DNA of 64,000 bases, taken from Nocardioides malaquae (GTDB lineage Bacteria > Actinomycetota > Actinomycetes > Propionibacteriales > Nocardioidaceae). Positions 55,648 through 63,783 of the stretch are shown piece by piece (within the stretch, counting starts at the first letter, position 1; each line of letters begins with the position of its first letter). Below the pieces are notes generated by a model. The model was not told the origin of the DNA. It worked only from the letters and a program-made list of their open reading frames with translations, and searched no databases. The stretch spans positions 186,001 through 250,000 of the forward strand of contig NZ_JADCSA010000005.1 in the NCBI RefSeq assembly GCF_015070385.1. The letters run 5' to 3'. A program made the translations under genes and the position numbers.

Positions 55648-58035
55648 GTGACCCCTTCGAGCACCACCGACACCCACCCGGCCGACCGCCACGACACGAT
55701 CCGCGTGCACGGGGCCCGGGAGAACAACCTCAAGGACATCTCCTTGGAGGTGCCGAAGCGGCGGCTGACGGTCTTCACCGGCGTCTCCGGCTCGGGGAAG
55801 AGCTCCCTGGTGTTCAGCACGATCGCGGCCGAGTCGCAGCGGATGATCAACGAGACCTACTCGACCTTCGTCCAGGGCTTCATGCCGTCGCTCAACCGAC
55901 CCGACGTCGACGTGCTCGAGGGACTGACCAGCGCCATCGTCGTCGACCAGGAGCGGATCGGCGGCGACCCGCGCTCGACGGTCGGCACCGCCACCGACGC
56001 CAACGCCCTGCTCCGGATCCTCTACAGCCGCCTGGGCCAGCCCCAGGTCGGCGGCCCCCAGGCGTACTCCTTCAACGTCGCCTCGGCGTCGGGCGGCGGC
56101 GCGATGAAGACCGAGAAGGGCGGCAAGGTCGTCACCGAGCGACGCTCCTTCTCGATCACCGGCGGCATGTGCCCCACCTGCGAGGGTCGGGGCTCGGTCT
56201 CGGAGTTCGACCTCACCGCGCTCTACGACGACAGCCTCTCGCTCAACGAGGGCGCGCTGACCATCCCGGGCTACACGATGGACGGCTGGTACGGACGCAT
56301 CTTCGCCGGGTGCGGCTTCTTCGACCCCGACAAGCCGATCCGCGACTTCGACGCCGACGAGCTCGAGGCGCTGCTCCACAAGGAGCCCACCAAGATCAAG
56401 GTCGACGGGATCAACGTCACCTACGAGGGACTCGTCCCGAAGATCCAGAAGTCGATGCTGGCCAAGGACCGCGAGGCGATGCAACCGCACGTGCGGGCCT
56501 TCGTCGACCGGGCCATCGTCTTCACCACCTGCTCCGCCTGCGACGGGATGCGGCTCAGCGAGGCCGCCCGTTCCTCGAAGATCGGCGGGAAGAGCATCGG
56601 CGACCTGTGCCGCATGCAGGTCAGCGACCTCGCGCAGTGGGTGCGCCAGCTCGACGAGCCGACGGTGGCACCGCTGCTGGAGACGCTGCAGGGCACGCTC
56701 GACTCCTTCGTGGGGATCGGTCTGGGCTACCTCAGCCTGGAGCGCCCCTCAGGCAGCCTCTCCGGAGGCGAGGCGCAGCGGGTCAAGATGGTGCGCCACC
56801 TCGGTTCGGCGCTCACCGACGTCACCTACGTCTTCGACGAGCCCTCCATCGGCCTGCACCCCCACGACATCCAGCGCATGAATGACCTGCTGCTGCAGCT
56901 GCGGGACAAGGGCAACACGGTGCTGGTCGTGGAGCACAAGCCCGAGATGATCGCGATCGCCGACCAGGTCGTCGACCTGGGCCCGGGGGCTGGTGAAGCC
57001 GGCGGCGAGATCTGCTTCCAGGGCTCCTTGGAGGGGCTGCGGGGGAGCGGGACGCTGACGGGTCGCCACCTCGACGACCGCGCCCAGCTCAAGGACGAGG
57101 TGCGCAAGCCGACCGGCGTGCTGGAGGTGCGGGGAGCCAGCGGCAACAACCTCGTCGACGTCGATGTCGACGTGCCCCTCGGCGTCCTGTGCGTCGTGAC
57201 CGGAGTGGCCGGCTCGGGCAAGAGCACCCTCATCCACGGGTCGGTCTCGACCCGCGACGGCGTGGTCGCCATCGACCAGTCGCCGATCAAGGGGTCGCGC
57301 CGCAGCAACCCGGCCACCTACACCGGTGTGCTGGAGCCCGTGCGCAAGGCGTTCGCGAAGGCCAACGGGGTGAAGCCGGCACTCTTCAGCGCCAACTCCG
57401 AGGGCGCCTGCCCGACCTGCAAGGGGGCGGGAGTCACCTACACCGAGCTGGCCGTGATGCAGAGCGTGGCGACGACCTGCGAGGTCTGCGAGGGCCGTCG
57501 CTTCGACACCGAGGTGCTCCAGTACACGCTCGGAGGGCGCAGCATCGCCGACGTCTTCGACATGTCGGTCGAGCAGGCCGAGGCGTTCTTCGGCGCGGGG
57601 GAGGCACGCATTCCGGCGGCCCACAAGATCCTCGCCCGTCTGGTCGACGTGGGCCTGGGCTACGTGCGTCTCGGCCAGCCCTTGACCACGCTCTCGGGTG
57701 GAGAGCGTCAGCGCCTCAAGCTGGCCGCACAGATGGGGGAGAAGGGCGACGTCTACGTGCTCGACGAGCCGACGACGGGGTTGCACCTCGCCGACGTCGA
57801 GCACCTGCTCGGCATGCTCGACCGACTCGTCGACGCAGGGCGCTCCGTCATCGTCATCGAGCACCACCAGGCCGTGATGGCCCACGGCGACTGGATCATC
57901 GACCTGGGGCCCGGCGCGGGCCACGACGGCGGGCGGGTGGTCTTCGAGGGCACCCCGTCACAGCTGGTGGCCGACGCCTCCACGCTGACCGGGCAGCACC
58001 TCGCCCAGTACGTCGGCGCTCCCAGTGGCTCCTGA
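55648..58035 (+). CDS. Short UvrA-like ABC ATPase
   Basis: A 795-residue tandem ABC protein of the excinuclease UvrA family. First nucleotide site GVSGSGKSSL with signature GSLSGGEAQR. A zinc knuckle (CPTCEGRG with CSACDGM). Second site GVAGSGKSTL, zinc knuckle CPTCKGAG/CEVCEGRR and signature TTLSGGERQR. It is about 150 residues shorter than housekeeping UvrA (around 950), consistent with loss of the UvrB-binding and insertion regions as in UvrA2 or drug-resistance UvrA-like proteins. It may protect DNA against intercalating compounds rather than act in full excision repair. Confidence 0.88.
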   Translation: MTPSSTTDTHPADRHDTIRVHGARENNLKDISLEVPKRRLTVFTGVSGSGKSSLVFSTIAAESQRMINETYSTFVQGFMPSLNRPDVDVLEGLTSAIVVDQERIGGDPRSTVGTATDANALLRILYSRLGQPQVGGPQAYSFNVASASGGGAMKTEKGGKVVTERRSFSITGGMCPTCEGRGSVSEFDLTALYDDSLSLNEGALTIPGYTMDGWYGRIFAGCGFFDPDKPIRDFDADELEALLHKEPTKIKVDGINVTYEGLVPKIQKSMLAKDREAMQPHVRAFVDRAIVFTTCSACDGMRLSEAARSSKIGGKSIGDLCRMQVSDLAQWVRQLDEPTVAPLLETLQGTLDSFVGIGLGYLSLERPSGSLSGGEAQRVKMVRHLGSALTDVTYVFDEPSIGLHPHDIQRMNDLLLQLRDKGNTVLVVEHKPEMIAIADQVVDLGPGAGEAGGEICFQGSLEGLRGSGTLTGRHLDDRAQLKDEVRKPTGVLEVRGASGNNLVDVDVDVPLGVLCVVTGVAGSGKSTLIHGSVSTRDGVVAIDQSPIKGSRRSNPATYTGVLEPVRKAFAKANGVKPALFSANSEGACPTCKGAGVTYTELAVMQSVATTCEVCEGRRFDTEVLQYTLGGRSIADVFDMSVEQAEAFFGAGEARIPAAHKILARLVDVGLGYVRLGQPLTTLSGGERQRLKLAAQMGEKGDVYVLDEPTTGLHLADVEHLLGMLDRLVDAGRSVIVIEHHQAVMAHGDWIIDLGPGAGHDGGRVVFEGTPSQLVADASTLTGQHLAQYVGAPSGS

Positions 58036-58058
58036 GCGCGGGGGCGCACCCCGCCCAG

Positions 58059-58292
58059 TCACTTCTTCGGGTTGCCCACCGCGACGGAGACGCCCTCGTA
58101 CGCCGGGTCCGACACCGCCTTGAGCATCAGGTGGGCGACGGTGGCGCGAGCCACCGAGAACCCACCGCTCGATGCACCTTCGCGGTCCTCGACGTAGTCG
58201 GTGCGCAGCGGTCCGTCGTGGCCGGCGGTGACCGCCTGGTCGACCACGTGCCGTCCGACGCCGCCGGTGCCTCCCAGCACGAGGATCTTCAC
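58059..58292 (-). pseudogene. NAD(P)-binding oxidoreductase with internal deletion
   Basis: A 77-residue in-frame remnant. The first 26 residues are a perfect Rossmann start of atypical short-chain dehydrogenases (MKILVLGGTGGVGRHVV). The sequence then jumps to the family C-terminus (GGFSVARATVAHLMLKAVSDPAYEGVSVAVGN). Intact relatives are about 200 residues, so about 130 central residues including the active site are missing. Both ends keep the frame, which points to one recombination event. Unlikely to be an enzyme. Confidence 0.75.
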
Positions 58293-58401
58293 GGCCGAAG
58301 ACTCTCATCCAGCCGCTCCGCCGCGCTGCTCGGGGTTGCGCGATTCGGCACGCCGGGAGAAGGTCTGGGTGGCGCTCGTCACATCGAGCGCCTTCCACTG
58401 T

Positions 58402-58419
58402 CGGCCGCGACCGCGGCCG
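58402..58419 (+). repeat. GC-rich inverted repeat before the M28 peptidase gene
   Basis: CGGCCGCG-AC-CGCGGCCG (8-bp arms) in the 173-bp gap upstream of the peptidase, followed by a second short hairpin GAGCGC/GCGCTC (about 58442-58458) near the ribosome site GGAGG. Could shape the 5' leader; function unknown. Confidence 0.4.
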
Positions 58420-58465
58420 GCGCCAATGACGAGAGCGCTCGGGGCGCTCGATCGGAGGACGACCA

Positions 58466-60067
58466 GTGAGTCGAGCAGGACAGAGCAGGATCTTCAGGGC
58501 GGTGGTCGGGGGAGCGGCAGCCGCCCTCGTCATCACCGCAGCACCGGTGACGTCGGCCTCGGGCCAGGCGGAGCAAGGGCCCGGCCACGACCGGGGCGCA
58601 GGCCAGGTCACCGGCAAGGCGACCTACCGCCACCTGGAGGCCTTCCAGCAGATCGCCGACGACAACGACGGCACCCGTGCCACCGGCACGCCCGGCTACG
58701 AGGCGTCCGGACGTTACGTCGAGCGCCAGCTGCGCAAGGCGGGGTACCGCACCGAGCGGCAGTACTTCGACGTGGAGACCTTCACCGTCGACGAGGTGGC
58801 CATCGAGGTGCCCGGCGTCGACCTGGATCCGGTGCCGTTCTCCTACTCCTCGAGCACCGACGGGACGGTCGAGGCCGAGCTGGTCGCTCCGTCCAACCCC
58901 CTGGGGTGCACCGACGCGCAGTGGGACGGCGTCGAGGCGACGGGCAAGATCGCCGTCGTCAGCCGCGGCGAGTGCCCCTTCGCTGACAAGACCGTGGCCG
59001 CAGCTGAGGCCGGCGCAGCCGCCGTCATCGTCTACAACAACACCACCGGTGCCCTCAACGGGACCCTGGGCAACCCGATCGAGGGCTCTGCGCCCGGCGT
59101 GGGTGTCACCCAGGCCGAGGGCGAGGCCCTGCTCGGCGCCATGGACGCCGGACCGGTGACCGGCTCCTTCCTCCTCCAGACGAGCATCGAGACCCAGGAG
59201 ACCTTCAACGTCCTGGCCGAGACCCGCGGGGGAGACCCGGACAACGTGGTCATGCTGGGAGCCCACCTCGACAGCGCGCCCGAGGGTCCTGGCATCAGCG
59301 ACAACGCCACCGGCAGCGCCGCAGTCCTGGAGACGGCGATCCAGTTGGCCAAGGGCAACCGTGGCAAGGGCAAGGGTCACTCGAAGCACGGGCGCAAGCA
59401 CGACCGCGGACCGGCCACCATCAACAACAAGGTCCGTTTCGCCTGGTGGGGCGCCGAGGAGCTCGGTCTTCACGGCTCGAACCACTACGTCGCCGACCTC
59501 CAGGCCAACGCGCCCGAGGAGCTCGACAAGCTCGCCGTCTACCTGAACTTCGACATGGTGGGCTCGCCCAACTACGTCATCGGGGTCTACGACGCCAACG
59601 AGTCGACCTACGAGGCCGGCGTCGAGGTGCCCCAGGGGTCGATCGAGGCCGAGAAGGTCTTCACCGACCACTTCGACGCCATCGGCCAGCCGTGGGTCGA
59701 CATGGAGTACTCGGGCCGCAGTGACTACGCGGCGTTCATCGACGCCGGAGTCGCGTCCACCGGCCTCTTCACCGGTGCCGACGGCACCAAGACCGAGGAG
59801 GAGGCCGCGCTGTTCGGTGGCACCGCGGGGCTCACGTACGACCCGAACTACCACGCCGCGGGTGACGACATCAACAACGTCAGCAAGGAGGCGCTCGACA
59901 TCAACGCGCGCGCCATCGGCGCCGTCGCGCGCCAGCTGGCGTACAGCACCGAGGCCATCAACGGCGTGAAGCCGCCCAAGACCCACCCGGGCAAGGGCCA
60001 CGGCAAGAAGAAGGACCGCAAGGACAAGAAGGAGAAGCGCAAGGGCCCGCGTTCCAAGCGTCGCTGA
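58466..60067 (+). CDS. Secreted M28 zinc aminopeptidase with PA domain
   Basis: A 533-residue exported peptidase. A signal peptide (to about residue 33) precedes a PA domain around residues 120-245 (ECPFADKTVAAAEAGAAAVIVYN), then the M28 core. Zinc ligands lie in GAHLDS, GISDNATG, WGAEELGLHG, NFDMVGS and, near the C-terminus, YHAAGDD. A Lys/His/Arg-rich insertion (about residues 295-312) sits inside the catalytic domain. The last 30 residues are almost wholly basic (GKKKDRKDKKEKRK), which may hold the enzyme to the wall or to anionic polymers. Ends just before a strong bidirectional terminator. Confidence 0.9.
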   Translation: MSRAGQSRIFRAVVGGAAAALVITAAPVTSASGQAEQGPGHDRGAGQVTGKATYRHLEAFQQIADDNDGTRATGTPGYEASGRYVERQLRKAGYRTERQYFDVETFTVDEVAIEVPGVDLDPVPFSYSSSTDGTVEAELVAPSNPLGCTDAQWDGVEATGKIAVVSRGECPFADKTVAAAEAGAAAVIVYNNTTGALNGTLGNPIEGSAPGVGVTQAEGEALLGAMDAGPVTGSFLLQTSIETQETFNVLAETRGGDPDNVVMLGAHLDSAPEGPGISDNATGSAAVLETAIQLAKGNRGKGKGHSKHGRKHDRGPATINNKVRFAWWGAEELGLHGSNHYVADLQANAPEELDKLAVYLNFDMVGSPNYVIGVYDANESTYEAGVEVPQGSIEAEKVFTDHFDAIGQPWVDMEYSGRSDYAAFIDAGVASTGLFTGADGTKTEEEAALFGGTAGLTYDPNYHAAGDDINNVSKEALDINARAIGAVARQLAYSTEAINGVKPPKTHPGKGHGKKKDRKDKKEKRKGPRSKRR

Positions 60068-60089
60068 CCAGGAACGGACCCCCATGTGG

Positions 60090-60124
60090 CGAGCGCCCCA
60101 CCCCGGCACGGGGTGGGGCGCTCG
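60090..60124. terminator. Bidirectional terminator between M28 peptidase and alcohol dehydrogenase
   Basis: Perfect 16-bp GC-rich stem (60090-60105 with 60109-60124), 3-nt loop, in the 77-bp gap between two convergent genes. Confidence 0.75.
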
Positions 60125-60144
60125 TCGCGTCGCGGGAGGCGGCC

Positions 60145-61212
60145 TCAGCCCTCGGTGGCCCCGGCGTCGATGGTGCTGACGTCGATCACGTAGCGGTAGC
60201 GCACGTCACCGGCCACCACCTTGTCGTAGGCGGCCGTGACCTCGTCGGCAGTGATGACCTCGACCTTGGCGCCGATGCCGTGCTCGGCGCAGAAGGCGAG
60301 CATCTCCTTCGTCTCGGGGATGCCGCCGATGTTGGAGCCGGTGAGCACCTTGCCGCCGCCGATGAGCAGGCCGGGACGCACCGCGTACTTCTCGGTCGGC
60401 AGTCCGACGTTGGCGACGACGCCGCGGGGACCGACGAGCTTGAGGTAGTCCTCGATGTCGAGGTCGGCGCTGACGGTGTTGAGCACGACGTCGAAGTGGC
60501 CCCGGCGGGCCTTGAGGTTGGCCGGGTCGCTGGAAGCGAGGTGCTCGACGGCGCCGAGGGCGAGCGAGTCGTCCTTCTTGGCGTCGCTGCGCGAGATCAC
60601 GGTCACCTCGGCGCCCATCGCGGTGGCGAGGACGACGCCCATGTGCCCGAGGCCGCCGAGACCGACGACCGCGACCTTCGAGCCGGGGCCGACGCCCCAG
60701 CGGCGCAGGGGGGAGTAGGTGGTGATGCCGGCGCAGAGCAGGGGAGCGGCGACGTCGAGCTCAATGCCCTCGGGGATCGGGCAGACGAACTTCTGCTGCA
60801 CGACGACGTGCTGCGAGTAGCCGCCGTAGGTGGGCTCGCCGTCGTAGCCGCGACCGTTGTAGGTCATCACGGCACCGCGCGCGCAGTTCTGCTCGAAGCC
60901 GGCGCGGCACTCGTCGCACTCGCCACAGCTGTCGACCATGCAGCCGACGCCGACGCGGTCGCCGACCTTCACGTCGGTGACGGCGTCGCCAATGGCGGAG
61001 ACGACTCCGGCGATCTCGTGGCCGGGGACCATGGGGAAGATCGCCTGGCCCCACTCCTCGCGCACCTGGTGGATGTCGGAGTGGCAGATGCCGGCGTACT
61101 TGATGTCGATCGCGACGTCGTCGGGGCGGAGCGCACGACGCTCGATGGTGCGCTGGACGAAGGCGGCGCCGGGGGACTCGGCGACGAGGGCTGGCGTGGT
61201 GGTCTGCGTCAT
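60145..61212 (-). CDS. Zinc-dependent alcohol dehydrogenase (NADP+, CAD type)
   Basis: A 355-residue medium-chain dehydrogenase. The catalytic zinc ligands are in GICHSD (Cys43) and GHEIAGV. The structural zinc lobe is CGECDECRAGFEQNC, and the Rossmann motif is VVGLGGLGHMGV. It belongs with the cinnamyl-alcohol/YahK-like aldehyde reductases, which reduce a broad range of aldehydes with NADPH. ATG at 61212 is chosen because TAGCGT lies 7 nt upstream. Confidence 0.93.
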   Translation of the reverse strand: MTQTTTPALVAESPGAAFVQRTIERRALRPDDVAIDIKYAGICHSDIHQVREEWGQAIFPMVPGHEIAGVVSAIGDAVTDVKVGDRVGVGCMVDSCGECDECRAGFEQNCARGAVMTYNGRGYDGEPTYGGYSQHVVVQQKFVCPIPEGIELDVAAPLLCAGITTYSPLRRWGVGPGSKVAVVGLGGLGHMGVVLATAMGAEVTVISRSDAKKDDSLALGAVEHLASSDPANLKARRGHFDVVLNTVSADLDIEDYLKLVGPRGVVANVGLPTEKYAVRPGLLIGGGKVLTGSNIGGIPETKEMLAFCAEHGIGAKVEVITADEVTAAYDKVVAGDVRYRYVIDVSTIDAGATEG

Positions 61213-61219
61213 GGGTTCC

Positions 61220-61225
61220 ACGCTA
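61220..61225 (-). promoter_or_regulatory. -10-like box for alcohol dehydrogenase
   Basis: TAGCGT on the reverse strand, 7 nt from the ATG at 61212; inside the 27-bp spacer to the divergent hypothetical gene. Confidence 0.45.
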
Positions 61226-61239
61226 ACGCGGGCGGCAGA

Positions 61240-61797
61240 ATGGACCCCGTGACACCAGATCTGACCCCTGAGCTGCGCCAGTCGCTGGAGGACCACCTGC
61301 GGATCTGGCGGGTGGACCCGGTGGGGCACACCGAGACGCTCGTACGTCTGGCGCGACGCACCTCGTCGGTCGCCGGCGTGCCGTCGCTCACGGCCGTGGG
61401 GGAGCACGGGGAGGAGGTCTCACGCGCGGGGTTCGCCCGACTGGTCGGGGCCCTCGAGGACGCGCTCGGACTGGAGGCGCTGTCGGGCGTCGAGGCACAG
61501 GTGGCCGCCGTCCAGGGCATGGTTCGGCGCCTGCTGGCTGACGAGGTCTCACCACGGGAGCTGACCTACTGGGTGACTCGCGTCGTCGGACTGCGCGGAG
61601 GTCGCGACGCCCAGGAGCTGATGGCCTTGGAGGAGGAGTACTGCGAGCGTCTGGGCCAGGACGTCACCGACCTCGACGCACGGGTACGCGCCGCGGCCGA
61701 ACGCCTGGCAGATGCCGGTCCGGAGGAGTCCCGGGGGAGGCGCACTGGGTTGCTCGCACGGTGGCGTCGTGAAGGGCGCGGAGCACGTTCGAGGTAG
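61240..61797 (+). CDS. Conserved hypothetical protein
   Basis: A 185-residue soluble, mostly helical and acidic protein with a basic C-terminal tail (RGRRTGLLARWRREGRGARSR). No catalytic motif or known domain recognised. The ATG at 61240 is 27 bp from the divergent dehydrogenase. The GTG at 61249 is an alternative that would place CAGAAT 7 nt upstream, as for the other leaderless-type genes here. It lies before the DUF222/HNH gene but no link is evident. Confidence 0.65.
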   Translation: MDPVTPDLTPELRQSLEDHLRIWRVDPVGHTETLVRLARRTSSVAGVPSLTAVGEHGEEVSRAGFARLVGALEDALGLEALSGVEAQVAAVQGMVRRLLADEVSPRELTYWVTRVVGLRGGRDAQELMALEEEYCERLGQDVTDLDARVRAAAERLADAGPEESRGRRTGLLARWRREGRGARSR

Positions 61798-61845
61798 CAC
61801 CGTGCAGGGGTCGAAGTTGTCGGTGCTCGCTGGTGGGGTTGAGCC

Positions 61846-63363
61846 ATGGAAGCCACCGCCACTGTCGCCCCTGAATTGGGTGACCTGACTGCCGCGGAGC
61901 TGCTCAGTGCTGCGCGTGAGCGGCGCTCGGTGGTGCAGCGTGGCGAGGCCGATCTCCTGGCGATCGCGTACGAGTGGGCCGTGGCGCATCCTGCTGACGA
62001 GGACGGGTGGAACGCGGCGGCGTTCCATCACCCTCTGGGTGATGAGCCGATCTCCGGTGACGGCACCCCGCTGGTGGCGGAGTTCTGCATCCCCGAGCTC
62101 GGGGCCGCGCTGGGGATCTCCACCGACGCGGCGAAGAAGCTCATCGGCCAGGCGATCGAGATGGTGCACCGGCTGCCGCGGGTGTGGAAGCGGGTCCAGT
62201 CCGGCTTGGTGCCGGTGTGGCGGGCCAAGCAGGTCGCCGAGGCCACGATCCACTGCGACCCGGCCCTGACGCCGGAGGCGATGGCCTGGATCGACGCGCA
62301 GGTGGCTCCGTTCCTGGAGAAGATCGGCCGCGCCCAGATGGAGCGCATCCTCGCGCAGGCGATCGAGCTCTACGGCCTGGCGGCCCAAGAGCAGCCACGC
62401 GATGAGGACAATGACGGCCGGTTCGTGCACATCCACACCCCGGTCGGACCCTTCGCGGGCGCGATGCGGATCGAGGCCGAGGTCTCGAACGCTGACGGGC
62501 ATGACTTGGCCCAGGCGCTGTCGGTGGGGGCAGCGGCACTCAAGGCCGGTGGCTCCACTGCCTCGCTGGACGTGCGGCGGTCGATGGCCCTGGGTGAGCT
62601 GGCAAGGCAGCAGACTTCGCTCGATCTCGCCAGCGCTGAGTCCGGAGGTGAGGACGTCGACGCAGGCAGCGCTGGCACTGCGGCTGGCACCACTGACTCA
62701 ACCGGGGAGCTGGTGCAGCGCACGGCTCGGCGGGTCGACCTGCACCTGCACTTCACCGCCGAGGTCCAGCCCGACGGCACCACCGGCATCAACCCGATCG
62801 GATTGCTCGAGAACGGCCAGAAACTGGCCCTGCTGTCGCAGGTCCGGTCCTGGGTGCGGGGCACGCACACCGAGGTGCGGATCCTGCCGGTCATCGACCT
62901 CAACGAACAGATCACAACGAGCAGGTACGAACCCACCGACCGGCTCCGACGCCAGGTCATTCTCCGGGACCGCACCTGCGTGTTCCCGTGGTGCACCAGA
63001 CCAGCCAGGTCCTGCGACCTCGACCACGTCGAACCCTTCGACCACGACGCTGCCGGTGAAGACCGGCCACAACCAGGGCCGACCGCGACCGACAATCTGG
63101 CCGCCCTGTGCCGCGGCCACCACCGGTTGAAGACCCACACCGGCTGGCAACTCACCTCACCCACCAGCGGCGTCTTCGAGTGGACCAGCCCCCACGGCCA
63201 ACGTTTCCGACGCGACCCGGACGGCACCCAACCCCTCGAGCCGTTATGTCAACCAATGGATGGCCTGTCCGCCCCACCGGGGGATGAGCCCCCGCTGCAT
63301 CCGGACACAAACCCCTCTGCAGCTTGGACCCCGCTGGATCCACTTGGCTCAAAATCCGTCTGA
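61846..63363 (+). CDS. DUF222/13E12-type protein with HNH endonuclease domain
   Basis: A 505-residue protein of the actinobacterial REP13E12 group. N-terminal DUF222 (about residues 20-330: IAYEWAVAHPADEDGW, DAKKLIGQAIEMVHRLP, VWRAKQVAEATI) and a C-terminal HNH nuclease with CVFPWCTRP, DLDHVEPF and NLAALCRGHHRLKT (metal and catalytic His/Asn). Such genes occur in many dispersed copies and are regarded as mobile or phage-associated; some serve as integration sites. Whether it nicks DNA for its own movement is unknown. A repeat-bearing gap follows. Confidence 0.9.
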   Translation: MEATATVAPELGDLTAAELLSAARERRSVVQRGEADLLAIAYEWAVAHPADEDGWNAAAFHHPLGDEPISGDGTPLVAEFCIPELGAALGISTDAAKKLIGQAIEMVHRLPRVWKRVQSGLVPVWRAKQVAEATIHCDPALTPEAMAWIDAQVAPFLEKIGRAQMERILAQAIELYGLAAQEQPRDEDNDGRFVHIHTPVGPFAGAMRIEAEVSNADGHDLAQALSVGAAALKAGGSTASLDVRRSMALGELARQQTSLDLASAESGGEDVDAGSAGTAAGTTDSTGELVQRTARRVDLHLHFTAEVQPDGTTGINPIGLLENGQKLALLSQVRSWVRGTHTEVRILPVIDLNEQITTSRYEPTDRLRRQVILRDRTCVFPWCTRPARSCDLDHVEPFDHDAAGEDRPQPGPTATDNLAALCRGHHRLKTHTGWQLTSPTSGVFEWTSPHGQRFRRDPDGTQPLEPLCQPMDGLSAPPGDEPPLHPDTNPSAAWTPLDPLGSKSV

Positions 63364-63420
63364 CAGAACTCAACTTGTGCGTAGTCACCAGCCAGGTGGC
63401 CCCGATGACACAACGTGGTT

Positions 63421-63494
63421 GCGACTGCGTACGCGACCAGCATGGTTCGGCTGCGTGGCGACTGCGTGAGCGACCAACATGCTTCGGCTGCCTG
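63421..63494 (+). repeat. Imperfect 37-bp tandem direct repeat
   Basis: Two adjacent units (63421-63457 and 63458-63494) both read GCGACTGCGT, then two variable bases, GCGACCA, and later TTCGGCTGC. They differ at only a few positions. No spacers and only two copies, so not a CRISPR. Situated 57 bp after the HNH gene. Confidence 0.8.
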
Positions 63495-63752
63495 ACCAAG
63501 GTGCGCCCACGCTGGCGCGCTCACGGACGCCACCAACGACAGCGGTAACGCGGACGGCGGTAACGCACACCTGATCCCTCAGTCACCACGCGAACACCGG
63601 GGAACAACCCCTTCTGGCTCCTCGCGGCACAGCCCACCGAACTGGCGAAGCGACATGTAGGACCGCGACGAGCGATCCTCGTGGCCACGCCGCGCTGAGA
63701 GATTCGAGAATCGGTCTCGGCGCTAGCTCGGAGATGCGGCGTTTCCCGCCGG

Positions 63753-63776
63753 AGGGTCAATCGGACCCTGGATAAT
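63753..63776 (+). promoter_or_regulatory. Inverted repeat plus -10 box before the edge gene
   Basis: AGGGTC-AATCG-GACCCT (63753-63769) is followed by GATAAT (63771-63776), which ends 7 nt before the GTG at 63784. This looks like a leaderless promoter with an operator immediately upstream of, and abutting, the -10 element. Confidence 0.5.
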
Positions 63777-63783
63777 CGAACGC

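Larger units (their letters stand above)
63364..63783. other. Intergenic stretch with tandem repeat, no gene seen
   Basis: 420 bp downstream of the HNH gene. It contains the 37-bp tandem repeat and, near its right end, an inverted repeat and a -10-like box for the edge gene. Short reading frames on both strands lack ribosome sites and coding-like codons. It is somewhat less GC-rich than the core genome. Confidence 0.6.

Noticed and set aside
63421-63494. A CRISPR array
   Set aside because: Two adjoining imperfect copies without spacers and no cas genes.
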